Assembly: GCA_947184155.2 (NCBI GenBank) | Contig: CAMXCT020003713.1 | Coordinates: 298,501-362,500 of the forward strand | Source of the DNA: Cladocopium goreaui | Lineage: Eukaryota; Sar; Dinophyceae; Suessiales; Symbiodiniaceae | DNA: 64,000 bases | Direction: 5' to 3' | Shown: one piece after another, positions 10,660 to 21,879 of the stretch | How the letters are laid out: each line of letters opens with the position of its first letter | Position numbering within the stretch: the first letter of the stretch is position 1 | Notes under the pieces: generated by a model | What the model was told of the DNA's origin: nothing | Databases searched by the model: none | Seen by the model: the letters and a program-made list of their open reading frames with translations, nothing else | Position numbers and translations under genes: made by a program

Positions 10660-10815
10660 ACAGATAGATAGATAAGATAAGGTAAGATAAGGTAAGATAA
10701 GGTAAGGTAAGATAGGATAGATAGATAGATAGATAGACAGATAGATAGATAGATAGATAAATAGACACACACACATATATATATATACGTATATATATAT
10801 ATATATAGAGAGAGA
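10660..10815. repeat. GATAAGGTAA / GATA / TA / GA microsatellite cluster
   Basis: A decamer-like AAGATAAGGT block is followed by (GATA)n, (CA)n, (TA)n and (GA)n. Open frames through it are low complexity only. Confidence 0.85.
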
Positions 10816-11001
10816 GAGGCTTGCATGAACACATGGTCAAACATGTCGCTTAGGAACCTCTACTTGGGGGTGCAGTTGGGGTTACTAATAACCCCCATAC
10901 CTTGGGTTATAGGTCTAGGTCCAATGATATCTCCATTATATCCCCATAAAACCCCCCTAGTTTTGGATGTTTTGGTGGTTAACTCCCCCCATTTTTTTCA
11001 G

Positions 11002-11125
11002 CTCCGCGCCAGGAGGGATTGCCTGTGCAGGAAGCCCTTGATTTGGTGAAGCCGCGGGAGTTGACACCGATTCTGGGCACCTTGACGGTGAAGCCCATGG
11101 CTGGGGCGCCAACCATCCCCACATG
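11002..11125 (+). CDS. Exon, unrecognised (PRQEGLPVQEALDLVKP)
   Basis: A pyrimidine tract and TTTTTTTCAG precede an open segment reading PRQEGLPVQEALDLVKPREL then TPILGTLTVKPMAGAPTIPT. A consensus donor GTAGGT follows at 11126. Both splice signals are strong and GC content is raised. No domain was recognised. Confidence 0.6.
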
Positions 11126-11540
11126 GTAGGTTTATTGTAGATGAAGATGAAGACACCTGTAGATATCTGTAGGTGAATAGGTCAATAGATTTAGAATGAT
11201 TTAGACAAAGTGAATTTTTGGCGATCATATCAATCTCTTCTTCTCTCTTTCTCTCTCCCTCTCTCTCTCTCTCTCTATACACACATACATTGTAAACATG
11301 TACAATGCATATGTACATGATATGCAAGATTCCATCAAACAATGAGCTGGTGCTCAGGTGACGTCTCAGCTTGAAACCAGCCACGTTTTAGACTCTCCCA
11401 AGTGGGGTTACCCTCCGGTAATGGAACCCGGCAAAGGAATACCACCTTTGAAGATACGATCCGTTCTCTGTAATATTTAATACTTTTTCCCGAGAGCGTC
11501 TGAGCGCAGGGTTCTTCCAATAGTGGGGGTCTGTAAAACA

Positions 11541-12553
11541 TCTTCTCATCTTCACATCTTCTCTCACATCTGCTCATCTTCACATCTTCTCTCACATCTT
11601 CTCTCACATCTGCTCATCTTCACATCTGCTCATCTTCACATCTTCTCTCACATCTGCTCATCTTCACTTCTCTCACATCTGCTCATCTTCACATCTTCTC
11701 TCACATCTTCTCTCACATCTGCTCATCTTCACATCTGCTCATCTTCACATCTGCTCACATCTTCTCTCACATCTGCTCATCTTCACATCTGCTCATCTTC
11801 ACATCTGCTCATCTTCACATCTGCTCATCTTCACATCTGCTCATCTTCACATCTGCTCATCTTCATCATCTGCTCATCTTCACATCTGCTCATCTTCACA
11901 TCTGCTCATCTTCACATCTTCTCTCACATCTTCTCTCACATCTGCTCATCTTCATCTTCACACATCTTCATCTTCACATTCTTTCACATCTGTCATCTTC
12001 ACATCTTCTCTCACATCTGCTCATCTTCACATCTGCTCATCTTCACATCTGCTCATCTTCACACCTTCTCTCACATCTTCTCATCTTCACATCTGCTCAT
12101 CTTCACATCTTCTCTCACATCTCTCTCACATCTTCTCTCACATCTGCTCATCTTCACATCTTCTCTTACATATTCTCTCACATCTTCTCTCACATCTTCT
12201 CTCACATCTGCTCATCTTCACATCTTCTCTCACATCTGCTCATCTTCACATCTGCTCATCTTCACATCTGCTCATCTTCACATCTTCTCTCACATCTTCT
12301 CTCATCTGCTCATCTTCATATCTTCTCTCACATCTTCTCTCACATCTGCTCATCTTCACATCTGCTCATCTTCACATCTTCTCTCACATCTGCTCATCGT
12401 CACATCTGCTCATCTTCATATCTTCTCTCACATCTGCTCATCTTCACATCTGCTCATCTTCATATCTTCTCTCACATCTTCTCTCACATCTTCTCTCACA
12501 TCTTCTCTCACATCTTCTCTCACATCTGCTCATCTTCACATCTTCTCTCCTTT
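11541..12553. repeat. Satellite array 1: mixed 12-mer and 16-mer modules
   Basis: About 1 kb is built from two modules, CACATCTTCTCT (12 bp) and CACATCTGCTCATCTT (16 bp), in irregular order. The + strand is almost pyrimidine-only except for A. It is free of stops in the reading frame, which creates a spurious 442-codon open frame ending in the next array. No start context or domain supports translation. Confidence 0.95.
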
Positions 12554-12637
12554 CTCTCTCCCTTTTCTCTCTCATGCCTTCTTTTTATCTTTCTCTCTTA
12601 AGGCCGAGGGTGGTGCCGGCGGCGAGTCACGAAACGT

Positions 12638-13137
12638 CAACCCTTTCGCACGAAATGAGGGTCGATCGGCAAAAACTGAGGTAAAATTGCGATTTGACTT
12701 GTCCCGGAGCAACCCTTTCGCACGAAATGAAGGTCGATCGTCAAAAACTGAGGTAAAATTGCGATTTGACTTGTCCTGGAGCAACTCTTTCGCACGAAAT
12801 GAGGGTCGATCGGCAAAAACTGAGGTAAAATTGCGATTTTACTTGTGCTAAAGCAACCCTTTCGCACGAAATGAGGGTCGATCGGCAAAAACTGAGGTAA
12901 AAGTGCGATTTTACTTGTGCCGGAGCAACCCTTTCGCACGAAATGAGGGTCGATCGGCAAAAACTGAGGTAAAACTGCAATTTTACTTGTGCTAAAGCAA
13001 CCCTTTCGCACGAAATGAGGGTCGATCGGCAAAAACTGAGGGAAAATTGCGATTTTAGTTGTCCTGGAGCAACTCTTTCGCGCGAAATGAGGGTCGATCG
13101 GCAAAAACTGAGGTAAAAGTGCGATTTTTCCTGTGCC
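12638..13137. repeat. Satellite array 2: seven 72-bp units
   Basis: Units begin CAACCCTTTCGCACGAAATG at 12638, 12710, 12782 and so on, at an exact 72-bp period with a few substitutions per copy. The unit contains TTCGCACGAA and CGATCG palindromes. As 72 is a multiple of three, both strands remain open with a 24-residue periodic product. Coding is not supported by splice signals. Confidence 0.95.
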
Positions 13138-15012
13138 GGACTTGTCTGTGTGTAAAAGCGTCTGTGTGTAAAAGCGTCTGTGTGTAAAAGACTGTGTGTG
13201 CAAAAGCGTTTGTGTGCAAAAGCGTGTGTGTGTAAAAGCGTCTGTGTGTAAAAGCTTCTGTGTGTAAAAGCCTCTGTGTGTAAAAGCGTCTGTGTGTAAA
13301 AGCGTCTGTGTGTAAAAGCAACTGTGTGTAAAAGTCTCTGTGTGTAAAAGCGTCTGTGTGTAAAAGCGTCTGTGTGTAAAAGGCTCTGTGTGTAAAAGCG
13401 TCTGTGTGTAAAAGCGTCTGTGTGTAAAAGAGCCTATGTGTAAAAAGCGTTTGTGTGTAAAAGCGTCTGTGTGTAAAAGCGTCTGTGTGTAAAAGCGTCT
13501 GTGTGTAAAAGCTTCTGTGTGTCAAAGCGTCTGTGTGTCCAAGCGTCTGTGTGTAAAAGCGTTTGTGTGTAAAAGTGTCTGTGTGTAAAAGCGTCTGTGT
13601 GTAAAAGCGTCTGTGTGTAAAAGTGTTTGTGTGTAAAAGTGTTTGTGTGTAAAAGTGTTTGTGTGTAAAAGCGTCTGTGTGCAAAAGCGTCTGTGTGCAA
13701 AAGCTTGTGTGTGTAAAAGCCTCTGTGTGTAAAAGCCTCTGTGTGTAAAAGCGTCTGTGTGTAAAAGCGTCTGTGTGTAAAAGCGTCTGTGTGTAAAAGC
13801 GTCTGTGTGTAAAAGCCTCTGTGTGTAAAAGCGGCTGTGTGTCAAAGCGTCTGTGTGTAAAAGCATCTGTGTGTCAAAGCGTCTGTGCGTAAAAGCATCT
13901 GTGTGTAAAAGCGTCTGTGTGTAAAAGCGTCTGTGTGTAAAAGTGTTTGTGTGTAAAAGTGTTTGTGTGTAAAAGTGTTTGTGTAAAAGCGTCTGTGTGC
14001 AAAAGCGTCTGTGTGCAAAAGCTTGTGTGTGTAAAAGCCTCTGTGTGTAAAAGCGTCTGTGTGTAAAAGCGTCTGTGTGTAAAAGCGTCTGTGTGTAAAA
14101 GCGTCTGTGTGTAAAAGGCTCTGTGTGTAAAAGCGTCTGTGTGTAAAAGTGTCTGTGTGTAAAAGAGCCTATGTGTAACAAGCGTCTGTGTGTAAAAGCG
14201 TCTGTGTGTAAAAGCGTCTGTGTGTAAAAGCGTCTGTGTGTCAAAGCGTCTGTGTGTAAAAGCGTGTGTGTGTAAAAGCGTTTGTGTGTAAAAGCGTCTG
14301 TGTGTAAAAGCGTCTGTGTGTAAAAGCGTCTGTGTGTAAAAGCTTCTGTGTGTAAAAGCCTCTGTGTGTAAAAGTGTTTGTGTGTCAAAGCGTCTGTGTG
14401 TAAAAGCATCTGTGTGTAAAAGCGTCTGTGTGTAAACGGGTCTGTGTGTAAAAGCGCCTGTGTGTAAAAGCGTCTGTGTGTCAAAGCGTCTGTGTGCAAA
14501 AGCGTGTGTGTGTAAAAGCCTCTGTGTGTAAAAGCGTCTGTGTAAAAGCGTCTGTGTGTAAAAGCGTCTGTGTGTAAAAGCGTCTGTGTGTAAAAGCGTG
14601 TGTAAAAGCTCTGTGTGTAAAAGCGTCTGTGTGTAAAAAAAGCATCTGTGTGTCAAAGCGTCTGTGTGTCAAAAAGCGTCTGTGTGTAAAAGCGTCTGTG
14701 TGTAAAAGTGTTTGTGTGTAAAAGTGTTTGTGTGTAAAAGTGTTTGTGTGTAAAAGCGTCTGTGTGTAAAAGTGTTTGGGTGTAAAAGTCTCTGTATGCA
14801 AAATCGTCTGTGTGTAAAAGTCTCTGTGTGTAAAAGTGTTTGGGTGTAAAAGTGTAAAAGTCTCTGTATGCAAAATCGTCTGTGTGTAAAAGTCTCTGTG
14901 TGTAAAAGTGTTTGGGTGTAAAAGTCTCTGTGTGCAAAATCGTCTGTGTGTAAAAGCGTCTGTGTGTAAAAGTCTCTGTGTGCAAAAGCGTCTGTCTGTA
15001 AAAAGTTCTGTG
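13138..15012. repeat. Satellite array 3: 16-bp GTCTGTGTGTAAAAGC units
   Basis: More than one hundred 16-bp units run for nearly 1.9 kb. Frequent variants include GTTTGTGTGTAAAAGT and GCCTCTGTGTGTAAAA, and a 3' subarray carries CTCTGTATGCAAAATC. Minus-strand open frames of up to 325 codons with H-T-D/N-x-F-T-H strings are products of the repeat. Confidence 0.95.
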
Positions 15013-17148
15013 TATGAAAAACTTTACAAAAATACGATGCAAACTATTGTCTTGTACTAGTCATATATTGTCTTGATGCTACTCTTCTCGTCTGCCTATA
15101 ATACATCTTTATCATATTATCTTGTAATATAGTGTCTCCATACTAACAACAGAAGACTCTGCTCCTCTACGCTCTCGGGCCATCCGTCGTCTAGTATATT
15201 AACATGGCCCCAAAAAATAAAGTAGATCCAATGCTAATCCAGGGGGATGATTGGGGGGTATTCAATATTTAGCGAAAGGGTTTTTATACACAATATAACA
15301 GAATATAGTACGCACTAGTATGTATATTACAATACTTTACATTTAGTACTGTATATTATGCCTTAAACAAGTACATGCAAAAATAGATAAATATATTATA
15401 TTATATATGTGTACATGTGCGTATATGTATGTATGTATGTGTATACTATTGATCCGTTTATTGACTTCATAGCGGGTTTAACCATTTTCGAGGTTTTTAG
15501 CAATCCGTCACATCGAAGACAAGACATGGGCTTTCAACACGTTTACACAGTTTAAAACGGTATACTGTAAGGAAACACTAGGTAAACTGGATTGATTAAA
15601 GGGAAAATGTACAGGACACTATGGTTTTCCCATCAACTTGATAGGGTTTCCCTGTAAGATTCCCCTTAAAGCAATCCAATGATGCATGGTATGAAAACGA
15701 TTGAACACACATTTTCAATTGCATGAAAACGATGTACAAAACATGTTAAATGGTATGAAAACCATTGCGACAACAATTTATATAAATTTATAAATGGTAC
15801 AAAAACAATTTGTAAACTATCTTAAATGTTATATGAAAAAAACAAATAGAGACCGTTGAGACCACATGTTGGACGGTATCACAACCATAAAAAAAAACTA
15901 ATTTACATAGCAAACAAATTATAAACAGACTAAACTGCATAAAAACCACTCGTATACGCACCTTTTAAATGGTTTTAAAACCATTCAATATTCATAAGAC
16001 ATGTTAAATTTGTATATAACATAAATTGGAGCAACATTTTGAAGGGTGTAAAAAAACATGCAGCAAACATTTTAGATGGTTTCCGGCCCTGCAGATTTGG
16101 CTCCGCCTCAGGTATGGAGGACGAGGTCGGAGGGATACCATTGGTCAATGGTCTTAGTAATACAAAAATGTGCTCAAGCACCATTGAACATGTTAATATT
16201 CAGCAAAAATGGGTGGTTTCAACATGTTTCAACCAGAGATCATGATTGGGTGATAGGCGTTATATATACAGGGTTACTGTATCTATTTAGTGGTTTCAAT
16301 AGCGCGGGAATCGTGAAGCAATTCAAGGTGGGCCCCCACTCTCAACTCGGGAAAAGGGATCACAAAGGGCTTGGCAACAGCAAAAATTACAAGAATCCAG
16401 GACTTTCCTTAAATTAGAGTCAGCAACAGAATCTTGAAAGTAGCATTCCTGGAAATTCAATCGGTTTCTGCGATTTTCGTTGCGTTCCAGTTTTTTTTTC
16501 CGGGACATGTTGGGTTTGCGAGCTGCCTCCCTTATCATACCAGCATAGTTGGTGTGCATCGAGGTACAAACTTGTGGATGACATGTGTTCAGGCTCATGC
16601 AGCAATAAAGATGGATCATCCTATTTGTGTGAGTTGCTGTACCTAATTGCGCCTCACATCCACACCTTATAGCCTGGGAGGGTACCTTTATAATCTTTTA
16701 TGTTTGACTCATTTTTTGGTCGACGTTCATGGCATTATGATATCATCATTTTGCACTATAGACGGCTAAGATTGTGTCAATGATATTGATTGAACACGGT
16801 TGGATCTCCATGATGGCATGATGGCTGGCGACAACTTCAGCTAGGAAACACGGGACAACCCCTTTGTAATATCATGTAATATAGATTATATAATAATAAT
16901 ATTAATAATATACATTTCAATTTCAATTCACATATATTATTTATCATATATTATATATATACAGCTGCATAATGCTGCATATATATACATATATATATAT
17001 ATATACGAGATATGTATGATGATGCTCTAAAGTCATCTAAATTCTATGTATATCACTGAATTATGTGTTTTACATGTATAATATAGTATTATATATATAT
17101 ACTTATACATGTGTAACTATACGTATATTTGCTGTTTCCCAACAGCAG
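15013..17148. other. Intronic/intergenic stretch with a degenerate repeat
   Basis: Between about 15680 and 16030 the phrase ATGGTATGAAAACCATT recurs in degenerate form every few tens of bases. Around 16090-16125 a short GC-richer patch contains CGGCCCTGCAG and CCGCCTCAGG and might hide a very short exon. TA microsatellites lie at 16860-17110. No gene was recognised. Confidence 0.5.
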
Positions 17149-17243
17149 GACGCGATTGCAATGGATGCCTGGGCCTTCTCTGGAGATCAAATGGGAGTTC
17201 CTCGGCACGTGCCGAAGCAATGGAGTGCAATGGCCATTCCATG
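17149..17243 (+). CDS. Candidate exon, frame undecided
   Basis: Acceptor CAACAGCAG opens a GC-richer segment with two open frames. One starts DAIAMDAWAFSGDQMGVPRH, the other RLQWMPGPSLEIKWEFLGTC. Neither is recognised and no clear donor was found. The compositional step against flanking AT-rich sequence is the main evidence. Confidence 0.35.
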
Positions 17244-17289
17244 TATGGTTGGACACAAACGTCTATGATGCTCTTGGTTAATAAATGAA

Positions 17290-17432
17290 ATATGTATGAT
17301 ATATCCCATATATATCCCATATATATATATATCCCATATATATATATATATATCCCATATATATCCCATATATATCCCATATATATCCCATATATATCCC
17401 ATATATATCCCATATATATATATATCCCATGA
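17290..17432. repeat. ATATCCCATAT minisatellite
   Basis: The array is built from TATATATCCCA units of about 12 bp and spacers that vary in TA count. Minus-strand frames reading M-G-Y-I-W-D-I-Y repeats are artefacts of it. Confidence 0.9.
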
Positions 17433-18015
17433 GATCTATTTTCAATGGCCATTTTAGGGGTATGAATCGGTATATATCCCAACTGATGGAGGTTATCCCG
17501 TTCAATGGCCATAAAGCCATACAACTTGGGGGTGTATCCCCTGAAGTTTACATAGGCCTAAAAATAGACCAAAAATATATGGTAGGTACTTCCAATTTAG
17601 CTTCCTGAAATGGAATTCCCATTTCGGATGGATGATACATGGGGCGCTTTTCCTCCTATGTTGCAAAGTGCGAGGGACCCAGGAAGCTGCAGGGGTGAAC
17701 CACGGATGGATGATAAGAATCATCAGTAATAAATCAGGTTGTATAGCCCCCTATCATGGGTAATCAACCAGGGTTTGAACACTGCTCACCAGAAGACTCC
17801 GACTTCCTTTTTGGGCCGAATCCAAACACCATCACATCATTCTCCAAGTGCCAGTAGTAGTCTCGGTTGAAATCCGCATTTTGGTGAGGATGAACTCTAC
17901 ATTTTTAGCGTGGCCAATCCTTCCATTTGTCTTGGTTGAAGCTGAGTACAGGAGCTAAAGTCCAAGTTTATGGTAGGTCATGTTGGGTCATTCATACGAC
18001 ATACATATACAGTAA

Positions 18016-18140
18016 AAAAAGAAAAAAATATATATATCATATACTAGACACAACACAAAACACACAGACACGCCCGCACACATACACACATACACACATA
18101 CACACATACACACATACACACACACACATATATATATATA
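18016..18140. repeat. (CA)n/(TA)n microsatellite
   Basis: ACACATACACAC repeats grade into (TA)n and end at the TA target site of the adjoining Tc1/mariner-type element. Confidence 0.85.
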
Positions 18141-18284
18141 CAGTCACCGACAGAATTATGGAAAAAAACAAAACGTTTCAATTTACAGGCGCCGCCTGTC
18201 TATGATAGAAAAGTTACGAACCTTTTTTTTTTCCATAATTATTTTTTCCATAATTATTTTTTTCCATAATTCTGTCGGTGACTG
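18141..18284. mobile_element. Tc1/mariner-superfamily MITE, perfect 21-bp TIRs
   Basis: The left end CAGTCACCGACAGAATTATG (plus one G) is the exact reverse complement of the right end at 18264-18284. The element is 144 bp, flanked by TA on both sides (18139-18140 and 18285-18286), and has no coding capacity. CAGT..AATTATGG-type termini and a TA target are typical of Tc1/mariner/pogo-like elements. The inside contains GCGCCGCCTGTC and runs of AATTATTTTTTCC. Confidence 0.9.
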
Positions 18285-18586
18285 TATGTCCATCGATTCG
18301 CAATTTGAATGCATTTTAAGGGGGAATATTGAATTATAGAAAATATGTGTCTAAAGATCTGGTATATGCCCCTAAGTCTTCCATAGTGGTACCAACAAAG
18401 GAAAAACAATTGCACCACCAAAACTCATTGTTGTACGTACATACATATGCGGGATGTATCCTTTTGCCAAGCCACCAATTGGGTTGATACTACATACTTG
18501 CATTTGCATACATATTTCCATAACCCCCCAAAAAAGGGGTTTGAATTGTGGATCCATGACATGTCCAACAGGTGGAGCCCCAAACA

Positions 18587-18859
18587 TTAATTATGGAAAA
18601 AATAATTATGGAAAAAATAATTATGGAAAAAAATAATTATGGAAAAACCGGTCAATCTGCCCTAGCCCCCTGATTTTACAGGAAAAAACAATTATGGAAA
18701 TAATGGCCACCTCCAAGAATTATGGAAAAAAAAGGTTCGGATCACTTCCGGGATATTTTGAACCCTTATGGGGAAAAACCTAATTATGGAAAAATCGGAC
18801 GCAGGCGCCGCCTGTCTAAGTTGAACGTTTTTTTTTTCCCCATAATTCTGTCGGTGACC
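18587..18859. mobile_element. Degraded or rearranged relative of the same Tc1/mariner MITE
   Basis: The right end CCATAATTCTGTCGGTGACC and the internal CAGGCGCCGCCTGTCTAAG block of the 18141 element recur here. Several AATTATGGAAAAAA units lie upstream in inverted orientation. No intact left TIR was found. This looks like a nested, partly tandem derivative. Confidence 0.7.
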
Positions 18860-19050
18860 ATATGTCATTATCCTAATATATTGAATGATCTATATATATA
18901 TATATATGCACATAATATGCCCACATGGGCTACATAGACAATATATGTATATAATCCCACCCCCAAACATTGAACACCGCCCAGAAACCATGGGCATATA
19001 AGTTATATGGTTATTATATGGTGCTTTGCAGCGGTTTTTTCCTATCCCAG

Positions 19051-19123
19051 TCGTCATCGATGACGTCTGAGATGCTGATCTCCAACGCCATGATTCTGGA
19101 GGAGGTGGAAGCGGCCAAGGCCT
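19051..19123 (+). CDS. Exon, unrecognised (helical, LEEVEAAKAC)
   Basis: TTTTTTCCTATCCCAG precedes an open segment reading SSSMTSEMLISNAMILEEVE then AAKACG. The composition is helix-forming and resembles the helices of the later repeat exons. The downstream donor is not clear. It lies just 5' of the copia insertion. Confidence 0.5.
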
Positions 19124-19690
19124 GTGGAAGCCATGGCCGATGTACCTCCTAACAGCTAAAATATCCTTTGACCCAGGGTATATATTAATATGTATATATA
19201 TATATATATATGTGTGTGTGTATACTGTATAAATATATATATACTGTATATATATATATATATATGAATAATATTCTTGCCCCCAAAGATCTGATGGGTA
19301 AAAAAGGGGAATTACCCGAAACTTGCAAAACCATGCGTAGCTCTGACTTGGGAATTCTTATGATTTGCCCAGATTAACATCAAAAAAATCAGTGTACAGG
19401 ATCCAAACTAGGAGTCTAGTTTTAAAAAAGGTTTGACAAGCAAAGGTCGCCAACTGCATGATTGCTTTGTTGATTTATTTATGATTGTTGACAATTGTCC
19501 CTTTTCCTTGCTGAACCCTGCTGTATGCATCTCTTAGACTGTTTGACTGTTATTGTGGTGGATTCAGCCCGCTAGATTTGTTGGGCATCCCCATTTTGAC
19601 CGTGGTTCACCATCTCGGAACATGGTAGCTTAATATTCATGATCAGCGGGAAATCCACTTGTCATGCCATGTTCCCCATTGTCCGCTAAG
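19124..19690. other. Intron segment before the copia insertion
   Basis: A TA microsatellite lies at 19180-19270. Nothing coding was recognised. Confidence 0.5.
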
Positions 19691-19841
19691 TGTCAACATC
19701 TGAGCATTCAGCACATGCAGATTCATGATCCTTCGCATCGACAGTGCATTGTCACTTGACTTTGTGCACCGAAATCGCAGGTGCGCACCTCACGCCAATA
19801 GATCAAAATGTGGTAGTGCTAGTGCACTCATTTCGCTGTGT
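19691..19841 (+). repeat. 5' LTR of the copia element
   Basis: The 151-bp repeat begins TGTCAACATCTGAGC and ends CGCTGTGT. Aligned by eye with the 3' LTR it has about ten differences, so roughly 93 percent identity. This implies the insertion is not recent. The end is not the classic CA. Confidence 0.9.
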
Positions 19842-19855
19842 TGGCACCGGAGCCT
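19842..19855 (+). promoter_or_regulatory. Putative primer-binding site
   Basis: TGGCACCGGAGCC starts immediately after the 5' LTR, and its TGG would pair with the CCA end of a tRNA. Position and form are as expected, but the cognate tRNA is not identified. Confidence 0.55.
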
Positions 19856-19885
19856 TTTGAAGGCTCTGCCACTTTTCCATAGCCC

Positions 19886-19889
19886 ATGC

Positions 19890-19923
<34 letters not shown>

Positions 19924-20530
19924 CGACCCAACGCCACAACATGAGGAGCACCAAGTTTTTGTTGCCAGGTCCATGGTTGGATGTGAAAACCACGTCAGAC
20001 TGGCGGACGCTAAAAAGGCTTCTGGCTTCCTCATTTTGGACACCGCATGCCAAAGGTTCTGCGATGGCTGGCAAAGGATGGTCAGATGCTCATTCCGCAG
20101 AGCTGAAACCATGGAGTGTTGTTCCAGTCACCAGGGACAACCACTACAAGCAAGTCATAGACTCCTTTTTCCAGCTGCTCTTGGTGAAGCTTGCGTTGTC
20201 ATTGCACCCTGCATTCTTGATGCCCAGATTCCATGTTTGGCAAGCAGAACTTTGTTGACAGATGTCGGTGCAGCCATAGATTTGGGCAAACATGTTGTTC
20301 ACTTCACCAAACTCAACACTTCAGTGAACTTGCAGATTGTCAATGGTCATGTAGGCATCAACATTGCAGATTTCTCTAATAGTCCACAAGCACTTCAACT
20401 TTGGAACGTTTTTTGCCACGACTGTTTGAAAGAAGGAAATCAGCACATGCACGAGGAGTACATCAATCTCACACCATTGGCATCTCAAAGCACTCTAGCT
20501 GACGCTTCATCAGCTGAAAGTTTCATCTCA
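19886..20530 (+). pseudogene. copia polyprotein fragment: retropepsin-like segment
   Basis: After a run of about 12 Asp codons (GAT microsatellite), the frame reads ASGFLILDTACQRFCDGW. Later come LLFPAALGEACVVIAPCILD and LTDVGAAIDLGKHVVHFTKL. The L-D-T-A-C-Q segment and the later hydrophobic I-D-x-G strand are the layout I associate with the aspartic protease of dinoflagellate copia elements. The recognised D-S/T-G is altered to D-T-A. No gag region precedes it. The frame stays open to about 20947 but changes character after 20530. Confidence 0.6.
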
Positions 20531-21113
20531 CAGTTCGACTCATCACATGGAGCACGGCCCTCGCCCTCCTCCACCATGGATAATAAACTGGCGAATCCTG
20601 GTGAGCAAGGCAATGATCTGGGCAAAGCAGGCTCAGAGATTCTTGCGGACCCCTATATCACTGCCTATGACAACGGCATCAACCGAGCCGTCAACGACAA
20701 GGAGCCAGAGACCACCATGTCAGCACAAGTACATCAAGCGAAGCGGCAATCGCCACGGAAGCTTTGCACGATGTCTGGTGGAAGTACGACCAAGGATGGG
20801 TGCAACACACAGAATCCTCTCGTTCCTCACCATTGCCACTGCCTTCCTCCACCACAACTGTGTTGGACAGCTCATGGAAAAGCGCGGCAGCATCGAGCAA
20901 GAAGGCACCTTCCAAGCCTTCGAAGAATTCTGGGTACCGCGCTTTGACTGCGAAAGCGGCGCCCAAGAGTCAAGCCAAGTCCAAGGGCAAGGCGGCAATG
21001 GTGGACGTCGAGGAACATCCTTGGAAACTTCTGGAACCACCACGCATTGCGGATGAGGAGGAGGAGGAGTTGATAAGCAGCCAGGACGACTACAACTGGG
21101 AAGAGCTCGGGAA

Positions 21114-21509
21114 TTGACTGGACAACTTGAGAGGTCTTCTCAAGTTTTGGAGGCTGAGCTGCAAGCCTACAAGAAGCTGCCGCCAGCAACCAAAGTGTCC
21201 AAGATCGATATAATGGAGCTCTATGCGGGCCATGCCGACATCGCCCACCAGTATGACCTCAAGGCCCTCGAGCCCTACGACCTGATCTATGTGCACAACA
21301 TGAGTAAGGACAAGTACAAGAGGTCATGGCGACAAGCTCAAAAGTGGTTCTCACCACTACTCGTTGTTGTGGAAACGGAATGCACATTCTGGAACATCTT
21401 CAACGAAAACCGGAACTATGCGGGCAAAGACAGAATGGATGAGCTTGAAGCCCTCAGAGAAGAACAGCTGCCACTTGTCAGGGAAGGAGTGCAGTCCTGC
21501 CTTCGATAA
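21114..21509 (+). pseudogene. copia polyprotein fragment: methyltransferase-like segment
   Basis: The frame includes IDIMELYAGHADIAHQYDLK, then LLVVVETECTFWNIFNENRN, then LREEQLPLVREGVQSCL. E-L-x-A-G-x-x followed by a hydrophobic strand and a Cys-containing turn resembles motifs I and IV of cytosine-C5 methyltransferase folds. The catalytic P-C is replaced by E-C and the G-x-G of motif I is poor, so catalysis is unlikely. A stop ends the frame at 21509. The sequence continues in another frame as DADGNYFLFNPEKSRIWDIP, the usual follow-on of this region. Confidence 0.55.
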
Positions 21510-21879
21510 ATAGCTGGTGGATGCTGATGGCAACTACTTCTTGTTTAACCCAGAGAAGTCTCGAATCTGGGACATTCCTGAAGTTCAACAATTAGCAACA
21601 CGTGATGACGTTCACATTACAGCAGACATGCCAGAGCCACCTGTCCCACTGGACACCATCGACCTCACAGATGAGCCGCACCGGTCCTACTACCACAGCT
21701 TCCACAGAAGCGTACACACGAAGCAATGCTGGCACACGCCTGGGATGGATCACCGGAAACCATCACCGTGCCTCACTGTGCTGAACGTGTACCACCAATT
21801 CTACGAGAGGAAGGGCATCCCGCCCTCCTCACCGACCTGACAAGTCATCAATCAGAATCTGATGCTGAGTCCAGCGATC

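Noticed and set aside
11523-12851. 442-codon + strand open frame
   Set aside because: It is produced by stop-free satellite arrays 1 and 2, and the sequence is periodic S/H/L/T text without a domain or splice signals.
13055-15042. Minus-strand frames of 129 to 325 codons with HTDAFTHRRFYTQ-like repeats
   Set aside because: A 16-bp repeat read in three phases gives a 48-bp, 16-residue period. It is an artefact of the satellite.
19886-19923. Asp run as a functional acidic tract
   Set aside because: It is a plain GAT microsatellite within a decayed retroelement.
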